Below, one piece after another: positions 47,547-56,431 of a stretch of 64,000 bases of DNA. A model generated the notes under the pieces. The model had not been told where the DNA came from, did not search any database, and worked only from the letters and a program-made list of their open reading frames with translations. Each line of letters starts with the position of its first letter. Position 1 is the stretch's first letter. This stretch comes from Rhizobium sp. G21. GTDB taxonomy: Bacteria; Pseudomonadota; Alphaproteobacteria; Rhizobiales; Rhizobiaceae. The DNA is taken from contig NZ_JACFXW010000001.1 of the NCBI RefSeq assembly GCF_014158035.1, positions 186,001-250,000 of the forward strand, read 5' to 3'. Position numbers and translations under genes: made by a program.

Positions 47547-48772
47547 TCAGCCCGTGACGGCGTTGATGAACAGAATGCAGCCGTCCTGCTTGGACAGTTT
47601 GCGCGACAGGTCGGCGCGGCGATCCTTGAAATCCTCGCGATCGCCCTTCGAGGCGTTCTGGATGGCGCGGGTCAGCGCGTCGACATCGCCGGGCGGGGTG
47701 ATCAGCGCGCTGTCGCCGAGGAAGTTGGCGAGTTCCGTGCCCATGTCGGCGGTCACAACCACCGGGGCGCCGGAGGCCAGCATGCCGCCGAGCTTGGAGG
47801 GCAGCACGAGGTCGGCTGCGCCGCGCTCCTGCGGCAACGCATGCAGGCTGGCGAGGTTCATGAATTCGTTGAAGCGTTCATAAGGCTGGAACGGCAGGAA
47901 CTGCACATTGGTCAACCCTGCGTATTTGGCCATCAGCGATTTTTTCGCCGGGCCTTCGCCGGCCACGACGAACTTGATCTTGCGATGGCTGTCTTCCAGC
48001 TTGCGGGCGGCTTCGAGCAGCGTGTCGAGACCCTGCTTGGCGCCGATATTGCCGGAATAGAGCACGATGAAATCATCGTCGGCATAGCCGAGTTCCTGGC
48101 GATAGGCCGAGGTCCGGCCGAGCGGATAGATATGTTCGAGATCGACCCAGTTGCGGACGATCACCACCTGTTCGGGATTGCCGGTCTTCTCGGCGAGCTT
48201 GCCCGCCATACGCTCGGAAATCGTGATGATGCGGTCGAACATCTTCAGCGTCGTCTTCTCGAACAGGAAGGCGGCTTTCTGCAGCCACTTGTTCGCTTTC
48301 AGGTGACCGACGGCGAATGCCGCGTCGACTTCTAGATCCTGCGAATGCAGCACGGTGCGCGCGCCGACCGCCTTGGCCGCCAGGATGGCGAGCGGGGCGG
48401 CGAACAAGGTCGGCTCGATGCAGATGACGATATCGGGACGATGGCGCAGGATACGCCAGAGCGCCACGGGCGCCGAGGTCAGCGCGAAGGAGAGGGGCGC
48501 GATCAGCCGCCAGACGCCGCTCATATTCTCCTTCAGGAAGAGCGGCACGCGGAAGACCTTCACGCCCTTGCGGCTTTCTACCGAATAGGCGTTCTTGTAG
48601 CCGTCGCGCACGGCCCAGCCGGGATAATGCGGCGGCGTGGTCACGACGGTGACATCGGCATTCTGACCGCTCAGATATTCCGCGATTTCGCCGGTGTATT
48701 TGCCGACGCCCGCGATCTCGGGGAGAAATTCATCCCGTAAATCAGGACTTTCTTTCCTTCGATATCGGTCAT
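47547..48772 (-). CDS. WcaI-like glycosyltransferase, frame broken once
   Basis: First gene of the polysaccharide operon, 408 residues after correction. The N-terminus KKVLIYGMNFSPEIAGVGKY and the following TTPPHYPGWAV match the WcaI colanic-acid glycosyltransferase group; LYSGNIGAKQGLDTLLEA and PSKLGGMLASGAPVVVTAD are GT-B donor-site segments. The break lies in GGGG (plus strand) at 48720-48723; one added base fuses the frame ending near 48671 to the one from 48644. The ATG at 48772 is chosen from the family start; ATGs at 48817 and 48823 are in frame and could extend it. Confidence 0.85.
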
Positions 48773-49620
48773 CTCCGCCTTGGCGGCGCGAGAGAAGGAG
48801 GTCGGCGAGACATTCATCGTCATGTTGTGGAACCCGTTAGACGCAAGCAGCGAGGGACGAATCTGGTGTTTTCGATCGATAATCAAGGTTTCGGGCAAGA
48901 GTCTGTCGAATTTGCGGTTTTAACGCGCCGCCGTCGGCGCTGGTTCCATAAGCCTTGTGCGGCGCCCCTAACTGAGGGCCTCAACAGTGCATGGCCGGCA
49001 AATTGTCTGGTCGGCTCCCTTGCATTCGCGTTCGTATCGTCCTTGCGCCTCCGATCTCCTGGACGCGGCTATCCGCCAGCCGACGCGTCTCACCGGCCGG
49101 CGCCGTGTCGGATCACGACAGGGCACGACCGCCGGTGCGGCGGCGATGGATATGCGCGGGCTTGACGAGAGGCGCATGGGGCGGCTCTTCCAAGCCGACC
49201 ACATTCAACTCCAAGCGGTTGAAATACGGTCGATTTATGACGTGGGAAAGCCGTGGCTCACAATTACGTGAAATCTGTTTTTTCCGCAACGCGGCGCCGA
49301 AAAAAAATCTGTTCGAAAATGCATGCCTTTCGCGGTTTTTTAACGGCTCGAAAACGGATTGATCCAGGTCATTGAAAAGTCCTTTTCCGTGCCCATATCT
49401 CCTCGCGCCGGCGGCGACCAAACGCCGCCCGGTTCGCAATCCAGATCAGGGAGGCAAGCGAATGAAAATCGATGATCGTTCCGCTTCTTCTTGCGGCCGC
49501 TCCATGACGGCCGGCTGTACCGGATACAGTCGCTAGCGCGGGTTTCCCGCCTCCAGTGATTTCACTCCCCAGCAGAACGACAGAGCGACCTGCACAACAG
49601 GCGCAATGGAAAGGAATGCC
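48773..49620. other. Upstream region of the polysaccharide operon, no supportable gene
   Basis: About 850 bp with only short or low-quality open frames. The right part (about 49250-49380) is AT-rich with runs of A and T and could hold the divergent promoters for the minus-strand operon and the small gene at 49621. A 24-codon frame at 49462-49536 has a good ribosome site (GGGAGGC) but no other support. Confidence 0.5.
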
Positions 49621-49908
49621 ATGGAAAAACAAGTCATCGAACATGCCGGTCAACCGGTCGGCGTTGCGCTTCACCACGACGGCAAGGTCAAGTTCATGGC
49701 CGTCAAATATCACGTGATGGATCTCGACGACGTCGTCTTCAATTCCGTCACGGAACTGCGCGGCGCCCTGGCGCGGCTCAAATCTCCCCCAGCCTCGCGC
49801 CGCGGCCTGACGGTCGATAATCCTCTCGCGGGCCGCCGAACGGGCGGCCCTTCGTCGTCGTCGATTCGACGGCTTTCATCGGCGCAAAGCCGTCGCGACT
49901 GCGTATAA
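49621..49908 (+). CDS. Small hypothetical protein
   Basis: A 95-residue frame starting at an ATG preceded by AAGGAATGCC, a good ribosome site. The first ~53 residues (MEKQVIEHAGQPVGVALHHD onward) look like a compact domain with alternating hydrophobic positions; the last ~40 are Arg/Ser-rich and low-complexity, so the genuine protein may be shorter with a lost stop or shifted frame near 49790. I recognise no family. It lies between the polysaccharide operon and the outer-membrane factor. Confidence 0.5.
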   Translation: MEKQVIEHAGQPVGVALHHDGKVKFMAVKYHVMDLDDVVFNSVTELRGALARLKSPPASRRGLTVDNPLAGRRTGGPSSSSIRRLSSAQSRRDCV

Positions 49909-50360
49909 TCGTGGTAAATCCGCAACAATCCCGCGCAAAAGATAGTGTGTGCTACGACCGGCTCGATGAGCGGTGATCGCTATCGATTTTGACTAAATTT
50001 CTAAGCATGAATAGTAAATCCGGTGGGTTTCCCGCATCGCGGCGAACGCGCCCGGCCCGCCCAGCGACGAAAGTCGACCGAATCAGCGGCTTGGGCTTGC
50101 GAGCCGGCATCGGGAGCCGTGTGGACAAATCTTAAATTTTTGTTGAATTCCTGTCATCCGCGCTGAATAAAAGAGTATGGTTCCGGAACTCGGCGCGGAG
50201 GAAGCCGCGCTGCTCGTTTTGCGTGATGTGCCGGTCGCGGCTTTTGCATTCTGCTGGTTCGCCAGCATCCAGTTAGGTTCGCGCTTTCGCATGTGCGGGA
50301 GAAGCGCATTTCACAATGCCTCGGGGAATGATTCCTGGGGATCAGGAGTTCGTCTGATCC
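49909..50360. other. Intergenic region before the outer-membrane factor gene
   Basis: 452 bp with no supportable gene. Segments 49985-50020 and 50125-50170 are AT-rich, with TTTGACTAAATTTC and TTAAATTTTTGTTGAATTCC, and could contain promoter elements for the plus-strand gene at 50361. A direct match to a sigma-factor consensus was not found. Confidence 0.4.
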
Positions 50361-51752
50361 ATGTCGAAAAATCTTGTCGCGCTGGCCGCTTTCGCAGCCC
50401 TGATGTCGTCCTGCAGCACCAATTTCATCGCCGGGCCCGACATTGCCCTGACGCCGCATTTCAAGGAACGAGTGACGACCAAGGGTGAGACCATCCAGCC
50501 GACCACGACCTGGTGGGCGAATTTCGGCGATTCCAATCTCAATCGCCTGGTCGACGAAGCGCTCGCGCAAAACCTCAACGTCGAGACGGCCCGCGAGCGT
50601 GTTCGGCAAGCCCGGATCGTGGCGCGCGTCAATGTCGGCGCCTATCTGCCGGCCGGCGGCCTGAACGCGTCGATCACGCGCAGCCACACCAATCCGGAAG
50701 GCCAGCCCAGCACGACGTTCACCAACAATTCCGCCACGGTCGGTCCGACCTGGACCCTCAATCCGTTCGGCTGGGCGAAAACGTCCGAGCGCGAAAAGGC
50801 CAATATCGAAGTGGCCAAGGAAAACCTCAACGACGCCCGCCTGACGGTGATCGCCAATATCGCGACCGCTTATATGAATGCGCAGGGCACCGGTCGTCAG
50901 ATCGAGATCGCCAAGAAGTCGCTGGCGGTGCAGAACAATACGACGCAGATCACCAAGGCCAAGCTCGAAGCCGGATCGGCGAGCGCGCTCGACGAAGCCC
51001 AGGCCTCCGCTCAGGCTGCGCTGACGGCCGCCGATATTCCGCAGCTGGAGCAGGCGCGTCTGCAATATATCAACCAGATCGCCATCCTGCTCGGCAAGGA
51101 GCCGGCGGCGCTCGACAATCTCTTCACCAAATACAACGCCATCAAGCGTCCCAAGGTGAAGTTCAACGAAGGCATCCCGGCCGACCTCCTGCGCAATCGC
51201 CCCGATGTGCGCTTGGCGGAGCAGGATCTCAATTACGCGCTCGCCGATATCGGCGTGGCCGAAGCCGACCGCCTGCCGACGATCACCCTGTCCGGCTCTG
51301 TCGGCCCGGGCCGTTCGAACGGCGTGTCCTACAACGGCTGGAGCTTCGGCCCGTCGCTGAACATCCCGATCTTCAATCAGGGCACGCTCAAGGCCGCGGT
51401 CGATCTCAACAAGTCCACCGCCAAGGTCCAGTATCTCGCCTATAAGAGCGCGGTGCTGACGGCGGTCAAGGATGTCGAGGATGCGCTGGTGGCGCTGCGC
51501 AAGGAACGCGAGCACTATTCACGCCTTTCGGTCGCGGTGAGCGAATATCGCCGCGCGCTGGAACTCGCCCAGCAGCTCTACGACGCCGGCAACACGGAAT
51601 TCTCCGACGTGCTTCTGGCGCAGGATTCGCTCTACACGGCCGAGCTGCAGCTCGCCCAGAGCTCGCAGCAGCTGGCGCTGAACTATATCGCGCTGTGCCA
51701 GGCGCTCGGCGGCGGCTGGGCCGGCGACGAACAGGTGATGGCGTCCAACTAA
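50361..51752 (+). CDS. Outer-membrane factor of efflux/secretion systems (NodT/TolC family lipoprotein)
   Basis: A 463-residue outer-membrane channel protein with two repeated OEP domains. The signal ends in the lipobox ALMSSC (acylated cysteine near residue 18). WWANFGDSNLNRLVDEALAQNLNVETARERVRQAR is the usual first helix pair (quoted in part), and LLRNRPDVRLAEQDLNYA marks the second. No membrane-fusion or inner-membrane pump gene is adjacent, so it is an orphan; its place next to an exopolysaccharide cluster could suggest a secretion role, but efflux is equally possible. Its stop overlaps the convergent regulator gene by 4 bp. Confidence 0.9.
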   Translation: MSKNLVALAAFAALMSSCSTNFIAGPDIALTPHFKERVTTKGETIQPTTTWWANFGDSNLNRLVDEALAQNLNVETARERVRQARIVARVNVGAYLPAGGLNASITRSHTNPEGQPSTTFTNNSATVGPTWTLNPFGWAKTSEREKANIEVAKENLNDARLTVIANIATAYMNAQGTGRQIEIAKKSLAVQNNTTQITKAKLEAGSASALDEAQASAQAALTAADIPQLEQARLQYINQIAILLGKEPAALDNLFTKYNAIKRPKVKFNEGIPADLLRNRPDVRLAEQDLNYALADIGVAEADRLPTITLSGSVGPGRSNGVSYNGWSFGPSLNIPIFNQGTLKAAVDLNKSTAKVQYLAYKSAVLTAVKDVEDALVALRKEREHYSRLSVAVSEYRRALELAQQLYDAGNTEFSDVLLAQDSLYTAELQLAQSSQQLALNYIALCQALGGGWAGDEQVMASN

Positions 51753-52762
51753 ACCGGCGCGTTGAACGGCGTCACCACATCCAGTTTCGACAGAATCGGC
51801 CCCCGATCGGGGCCGATTTTTTTGTGCCAGTCGAGAAAGGCGCGAAACACCGACGCCGCGTCCCGACGCAGGTCGTGCCATAGAACGAAATTCACCCGCT
51901 CCTGCGCAAGCAGATCGCGATTGTCCTCGTCGAGATCATGCGCCACGAAACAGGCGATCTTTCTGCTTAGGGCGTCGAATTCCGCCAGGATCGACCTGTT
52001 GCCGCCGCCGATCGAATAGACGGCGTTGACATCGGCATGGCGGCGAAGCGCGGCGCGCACGATCTCGCCCGTCGCCCGATCCCGGCCGTATCCTTCGCTC
52101 GCCTCGACGATTGCGAGATGCGGCCAGCGCGCCCCGAGCAACCTGCGAAAGCCCGCGATCCGCTCCTCTTCGCCGCGGAAGCGGCTGGACGACAGGGTGA
52201 CCAGGACCGCGCCCTTTGCCAACGTCGAGCCGATCAGATAGGCGGCGGTTTCCCCGGCCGCGCCATTGTCGGCGCCGGCATAGGCGATCCGCACGGAGCC
52301 CGGCAGGTCGGTGGCGATGGTGACCACCGGAATGCCCGCCTGCGCGAGATCCGCGACGGCCTGGTTGACCAGAGGCGTATCGGCCGCCTTCAGCACCACG
52401 CCATGGCTGCCGCGGCTGCGCACCCGGGCCAGTAATTTCACCAGCGCCGCGTCCTCGATGCGCTCGGAAAAGTGAAAACGCGCCCGCAGCACCGCCGGCG
52501 GAGAAATCGCCGCCTCCTGTTCGAAGGCCTGCCGCACCGCCGTCGAGAACCGGTCGGGCGTTTCCATGATGACGTCGAAGACGTAGGTCCGCCCGGCCAG
52601 CGCTTGAGCCTGTTCCTGCTGCCTCAACTCCTCGATCGCCGCCTGCACCCGGTTGAGGGTTTGCCGCCGCACGCCGCCGCGGCCGTTTATCGCCCGATCG
52701 ACTGTGGCGGTGGAGAGACCGGCCTGAAAGGCGATGTCCTTGATTAGAAAGTCATGCGCCAT
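51749..52762 (-). CDS. LacI family transcriptional regulator
   Basis: Helix-turn-helix regulator of 337 residues with a periplasmic-binding-protein-like effector domain. The HTH is LIKDIAFQAGLSTATVDRAI, with the hinge GRGGVRRQTLNRVQAAI following. Typical LacI proteins have S/P-x-T-V-S-R; here it is T-A-T-V-D-R, a variant found in sugar-acid and polyol regulators. It is divergent from the PhyH-SDR pair, 101 bp apart, and so likely controls them. The effector is unknown. Confidence 0.88.
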   Translation of the reverse strand: MAHDFLIKDIAFQAGLSTATVDRAINGRGGVRRQTLNRVQAAIEELRQQEQAQALAGRTYVFDVIMETPDRFSTAVRQAFEQEAAISPPAVLRARFHFSERIEDAALVKLLARVRSRGSHGVVLKAADTPLVNQAVADLAQAGIPVVTIATDLPGSVRIAYAGADNGAAGETAAYLIGSTLAKGAVLVTLSSSRFRGEEERIAGFRRLLGARWPHLAIVEASEGYGRDRATGEIVRAALRRHADVNAVYSIGGGNRSILAEFDALSRKIACFVAHDLDEDNRDLLAQERVNFVLWHDLRRDAASVFRAFLDWHKKIGPDRGPILSKLDVVTPFNAPV

Positions 52763-52863
52763 ACGCGCCCCGATATGATGGATTTTTGATGGATCTCGCC
52801 CCTGTGCCTATCACGACGCGCGCCTATACTGAACTCACATTCGTCAAGCTCGGGGAGGAGCGC

Positions 52864-54057
52864 ATGAAGACCGATAATCCCAAGGCCGTCAGGGCAAACC
52901 GCGTCTGGTATCGCGAGACCGATTGCGATCTCGACGATTTCGCCGCGCTGGTCAGCCGGACCACCGACCTCACTGACTATCCGCATGCGAGCGCGGTCGA
53001 GAAGAATGTGCTGATCTACGACGCCCGGGACATCGTCGAGGCCTGCGCCACGGAGGAGGGGCGTCGCGACGTTCTGGCCGAGATCTGCGACGTTTTCGCT
53101 CACGGCCCCGGCGTCGCCGTGTTCAAGCGCGCCTACATGGATCTCGGCGCGATCGATCGCGCCACGCAGATCTTCGCCGACATCATCGAGGAACAGCATC
53201 GCAGCAAGACCGGCGGCGGCGATCACTTCGCTAAGCCCGGCGCAAACGATCGCATCTGGAATTCGCTGGAAAAGCACTGCCTCGCCGACGCGGAGAATTT
53301 CGCGCATTACTACGGCAACCCGATCGTCGCGCTCGCGTCCGAAGCCTGGCTCGGCCCGCATTACCAGATGACGGCGCAGGTCAACCGGGTCAATCCGGGC
53401 GGGGCGGCGCAAAAATTTCACCGCGACTACCATCTCGGCTTCCAGTCGGCCGCCGAGATCGAGCGCTATCCCGCCCATGTCCACCACCTGTCGCCGGTGC
53501 TGACGCTGCAGGGCGCGGTCGCCCATTGCGACATGCCGCTCGAAAGCGGCCCGACCTTGTTCCTGCCCTATAGCCAGCTTTACCCGCTCGGCTATCTGGT
53601 TTCGGCGCGGCAGGAGTTTCAGGACTACTTCACCGCCCATCACGTTCAATTGCCGCTGGAGAAGGGCGACGTGGTGTTCTTCAATCCGGCGCTCATCCAT
53701 GCGGCGGGAACCAACCGGTCGGAGAATATTCTGCGCACCGCCAATCTCCTGCAGGTCTCCTCGGCTTTCGGACGCGCGATGGAATCGGTCGGCCGGGAAA
53801 AGATGTCGGCGGCGCTCTATCCGGCGCTGAAGGCCATGCTCGCTTCCGGCCGGATCAGCGACGCAGCGGCTGACAACGCCATCGCCTCCTGCGCCGAAGG
53901 CTATTCCTTCCCGACCAATCTCGATCGCGATCCTCCGCTCGGCGGCCTCGCGCCCAAGACGCAGGCGCAGTTGTTCCGCGAAGCGCTCGCATCCGACATG
54001 ACGCCGGATGACTTCGTAAAAGCACTGACCGATCAGTCTGAGAAAAAGCTGACCTGA
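52864..54057 (+). CDS. Phytanoyl-CoA dioxygenase (PhyH) family protein
   Basis: Predicted Fe(II)/2-oxoglutarate-dependent oxygenase of 397 residues. The facial triad is visible as H-x-D in KFHRDYHLG and the distal H in FNPALIHAAGTNRSEN, with the Arg that binds 2-oxoglutarate following. I chose the ATG at 52864 because GGGGAGGAG precedes it; the frame is open to 52786. It sits between a divergent LacI regulator and an SDR dehydrogenase, an arrangement suggesting catabolism of a small hydroxylated compound. The substrate is unknown and probably not phytanoyl-CoA. Confidence 0.82.
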   Translation: MKTDNPKAVRANRVWYRETDCDLDDFAALVSRTTDLTDYPHASAVEKNVLIYDARDIVEACATEEGRRDVLAEICDVFAHGPGVAVFKRAYMDLGAIDRATQIFADIIEEQHRSKTGGGDHFAKPGANDRIWNSLEKHCLADAENFAHYYGNPIVALASEAWLGPHYQMTAQVNRVNPGGAAQKFHRDYHLGFQSAAEIERYPAHVHHLSPVLTLQGAVAHCDMPLESGPTLFLPYSQLYPLGYLVSARQEFQDYFTAHHVQLPLEKGDVVFFNPALIHAAGTNRSENILRTANLLQVSSAFGRAMESVGREKMSAALYPALKAMLASGRISDAAADNAIASCAEGYSFPTNLDRDPPLGGLAPKTQAQLFREALASDMTPDDFVKALTDQSEKKLT

Positions 54058-54248
54058 CCACCCCTTTCGTCTGCGCCGCCGACCGATCGGCGCAGGCGTC
54101 GAGCCGGGGCGCGTTCCGGCTCGCACAAGCGGGGATCAAAATCCCCGCATGGGCATTTCCCGCAAATACGCCAAGCTTTGCATGGGGAAATGCTCCGGAC
54201 GTCCGTCTCCTGTCGCGGTTTCTCCCCGCGTCCGGACGTCGTCAAAGA

Positions 54249-54281
54249 CCCTCCCCGGCGCCGGGGAGGGTTCTTCGTTTT
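54249..54281 (+). terminator. Probable terminator between PhyH and SDR genes
   Basis: CCCTCCCCGGC/GCCGGGGAGGG (54249-54270) is a perfect inverted repeat with no spacer, followed by TTCTTCGTTTTT. A weak T run suggests partial termination. The direct repeat TCCGGACGTC also occurs just upstream, near 54196 and 54230. Confidence 0.5.
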
Positions 54282-54317
54282 TGGATCGGGTCACCGCGAA
54301 GTGACCAAGGAGGACGC

Positions 54318-55139
54318 ATGACTGACAACGCCGCCCGTCTCACGGGCAAGATCGCCGTCGTCACCGGCGGAACGCAGGGACTGGGCGCCACCGTAGCGCG
54401 GCTGTTCGCCGAACGCGGCGCGGAAGGACTGGTGATCTGCGGCCGCAACCAGGCCAAGGGCGAGGCCAAGGCGCGCGAGATCGAAGCCGCCACCGGCGTC
54501 AGCACCATCTATCAGCCCGCCGATCTGGAGCGGGTGGAGGACGCGCGCGCTGTGATCGCCCGCGCCGACTCCGAATTCGGCCGGATCGATTGCCTGGTCA
54601 ACGCCGCCGCTATCACCGATCGCGGCACGATCCTCGACACCAGTCCCGAGCTGTTCGACCGCATGTTCGCCATCAATGTGCGCGCGCCGTTCTTTCTGAT
54701 GCAGGAGGCGATCGGGCTGATGCGAAGGGAAGGGACAGAAGGCGCGATCGTCAGTATCGGCTCGATGTCGGCCATGGCCGGACAGCCCTTCCTGGCCGCT
54801 TATTGCGCCTCCAAGGGCGCGCTGGAGACGCTGACCAAGAACACGGCCTATGCCGTGCTGCGCAACCGCATCCGCGTCAACGGGCTCAATATCGGCTGGA
54901 TGGCGTCGGAGGGCGAGGATCGCATCCAGCGCGAATTCCATGGCGCCCCCGCCGACTGGCTTGAAAAAGCGGCGGCAGGCCAGCCCTTCGGTCGCCTGGT
55001 GGATCCGCAGGAAGTGGCGCGCGCCTGCGTCTATCTCTGCTCGCCGGAATCCGGTTTGATGACGGGGTCGGTGATCTGCCTCGACCAGTCGATCTGGGGC
55101 GCCTATGATGGTTCGCCTCATCCCGTCGCACCGCTCTGA
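54318..55139 (+). CDS. Short-chain dehydrogenase/reductase (SDR)
   Basis: NAD(P)-dependent oxidoreductase of 273 residues. The cofactor loop is VVTGGTQGLGATVA, the NAAA motif appears as LVNAAAITDRG, and the catalytic set is S (SIGSMSAMAG) with Y-x-x-x-K in AAYCASKGALE. The unusual tail DQSIWGAYDGSPHP is seen in SDRs of sugar/polyol catabolic clusters. The ATG at 54318 follows AAGGAGGACGC. Its gene is 260 bp after the PhyH gene, in the same direction, with a probable terminator between. Confidence 0.9.
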   Translation: MTDNAARLTGKIAVVTGGTQGLGATVARLFAERGAEGLVICGRNQAKGEAKAREIEAATGVSTIYQPADLERVEDARAVIARADSEFGRIDCLVNAAAITDRGTILDTSPELFDRMFAINVRAPFFLMQEAIGLMRREGTEGAIVSIGSMSAMAGQPFLAAYCASKGALETLTKNTAYAVLRNRIRVNGLNIGWMASEGEDRIQREFHGAPADWLEKAAAGQPFGRLVDPQEVARACVYLCSPESGLMTGSVICLDQSIWGAYDGSPHPVAPL

Positions 55140-55154
55140 CCCGGGCAGGGCGCG

Positions 55155-56072
55155 TCAGATCTGCATCTGTCGCGCCTCTTCCACCACCCATTCGCGAAAC
55201 GCGGCGATGCGGGCGTCGCCGGCGTTCTGCTGCGGATAGACGAGGAAATAGGCGTATTCCGAGGGCGCGCGGATGCTGAGGTCGAACGGCCGGATCAGCT
55301 TGCCTTCCGACAGGTCGCTGGCCACCATGGCGAAATCCGCCAAAGCCACGGCTTCGCCGGCAAGCGCCGCCTCGACCGCGTCGGTCGAAGTGCCGAAGAC
55401 GATGGTGCGGCTGTCGTCGAAATCCGCCACGCCGGCGGCGGCCATCCACATTCGCCAGTTCGGCCAGGTCACGCCGGGGCGCGACCATTCGATATGCGCC
55501 AGCGTGTGCAGTTGCAGGTCGCGCGGCTCCTTCAACGGCTTGCCGGAATCGAGCAGCCGCGGGCTGCAGACGGGCACGATGATGTTGTCGAACAGGCGAT
55601 GCGACCCCAGCCCGGCATATTTGCCGGAGCCGTAACGGATCGCGACATCGACGTCGTCGAGATCGAAGTCGCGCACTTCGTAGGACACGTCGAAGCGCAG
55701 TTCGATTTCGGGATGCCGCTTGCGAAATTGATCGACGCGGCGCATCAGCCATTTGGTGGCGAATTGCGGATCGACGGTGACGCGCAGATAGTCGGCCCCG
55801 CGCGCTTTCTTGCGCGCCCGCGACACGGCTTTCTCCAAAACGTCGATCGCTTCCTTGGCGGCGTCGAACATGATCGCGCCGGCTTCGGTCAGGCGAATGG
55901 AGCGGCTCGTTCTGACAAACAACTGCGCGCCGACCTGATCCTCGATTTCCTTGATCTGGTAGCTCACCGCCGCCGGCGTCAGGCCGAGTTCGTCGGCCGC
56001 GCGTGTAAAGTTGAGGTGATGTCCTGCGGCCACCAGCGTTCGCAATGCTCGGGCGCCGGGTGCGGCTCGCAT
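55155..56072 (-). CDS. LysR family transcriptional regulator (GcvA-like)
   Basis: A 305-residue regulator. The winged HTH is LNFTRAADELGLTPAAVSYQIKEIEDQVG, quoted here in part (FTRAADELGLTPAAVSYQI), and RSIRLTEAGAIMFDAA is the linker wing. The effector domain has the GcvA-type segment DVDVAIRYGSGKYAGLGSH. It is convergent with the SDR gene and divergent from the small protein at 56192, which may be a target. The start at 56072 is the only ATG that gives a full HTH; the ribosome site is weak. Confidence 0.88.
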   Translation of the reverse strand: MRAAPGARALRTLVAAGHHLNFTRAADELGLTPAAVSYQIKEIEDQVGAQLFVRTSRSIRLTEAGAIMFDAAKEAIDVLEKAVSRARKKARGADYLRVTVDPQFATKWLMRRVDQFRKRHPEIELRFDVSYEVRDFDLDDVDVAIRYGSGKYAGLGSHRLFDNIIVPVCSPRLLDSGKPLKEPRDLQLHTLAHIEWSRPGVTWPNWRMWMAAAGVADFDDSRTIVFGTSTDAVEAALAGEAVALADFAMVASDLSEGKLIRPFDLSIRAPSEYAYFLVYPQQNAGDARIAAFREWVVEEARQMQI

Positions 56073-56191
56073 ATTGGACCTTCAAAAAATGCTTGAAATT
56101 AGATTGAGAATTACTCGTTTCCCCAATTCCCGTCAATGCGTCATAACAGGACCATCAAATCAGCTTAAAGAAAAACTTGATGGAGCAGGCT

Positions 56192-56422
56192 ATGTCTACC
56201 TCTTTCGCCACGCATCACGCCGGCCATGTTTCCCTCGATTGGAGCAATGCGCTCAATCGCATCGCAGCCCTGTTCGGCGCAGACGAGACCACCGCAGCGG
56301 CGCCGGAACTTCCGGCCGAATTGCGCCGGCTGTCGCCGCATCTGCTCGCCGATATCGGCGTGGACCCGCGCTTCGTCACGGACGACGATTTCTCCCGGCG
56401 CGGCACCTCGCCCGGCCTCTGA
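56192..56422 (+). CDS. Small DUF1127-like protein
   Basis: A 76-residue protein whose C-terminal part, LRRLSPHLLADIGVDPRFV, resembles the DUF1127 (YjiS-like) pattern of L-x-x-L-x-x-x-L-L-x-D-I-G. The N-terminal half is low in recognisable features. The ATG at 56192 follows GGAGCAGG; an in-frame ATG at 56180 is less likely. DUF1127 proteins are often small Arg-rich RNA-binding or stress-linked proteins, but this one is not Arg-rich, so I make no functional claim. Convergent with the next LysR gene. Confidence 0.55.
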   Translation: MSTSFATHHAGHVSLDWSNALNRIAALFGADETTAAAPELPAELRRLSPHLLADIGVDPRFVTDDDFSRRGTSPGL

Positions 56423-56431
56423 GCGTTCCCG

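Noticed and set aside
49462-49536. 24-codon open frame with good ribosome site
   Set aside because: Too short and without any other evidence; noted only in the intergenic entry.
54191-54241. Operator formed by the repeated TCCGGACGTC
   Set aside because: Two copies in a GC-rich intergenic stretch are not enough to support a regulator site; recorded only with the terminator.
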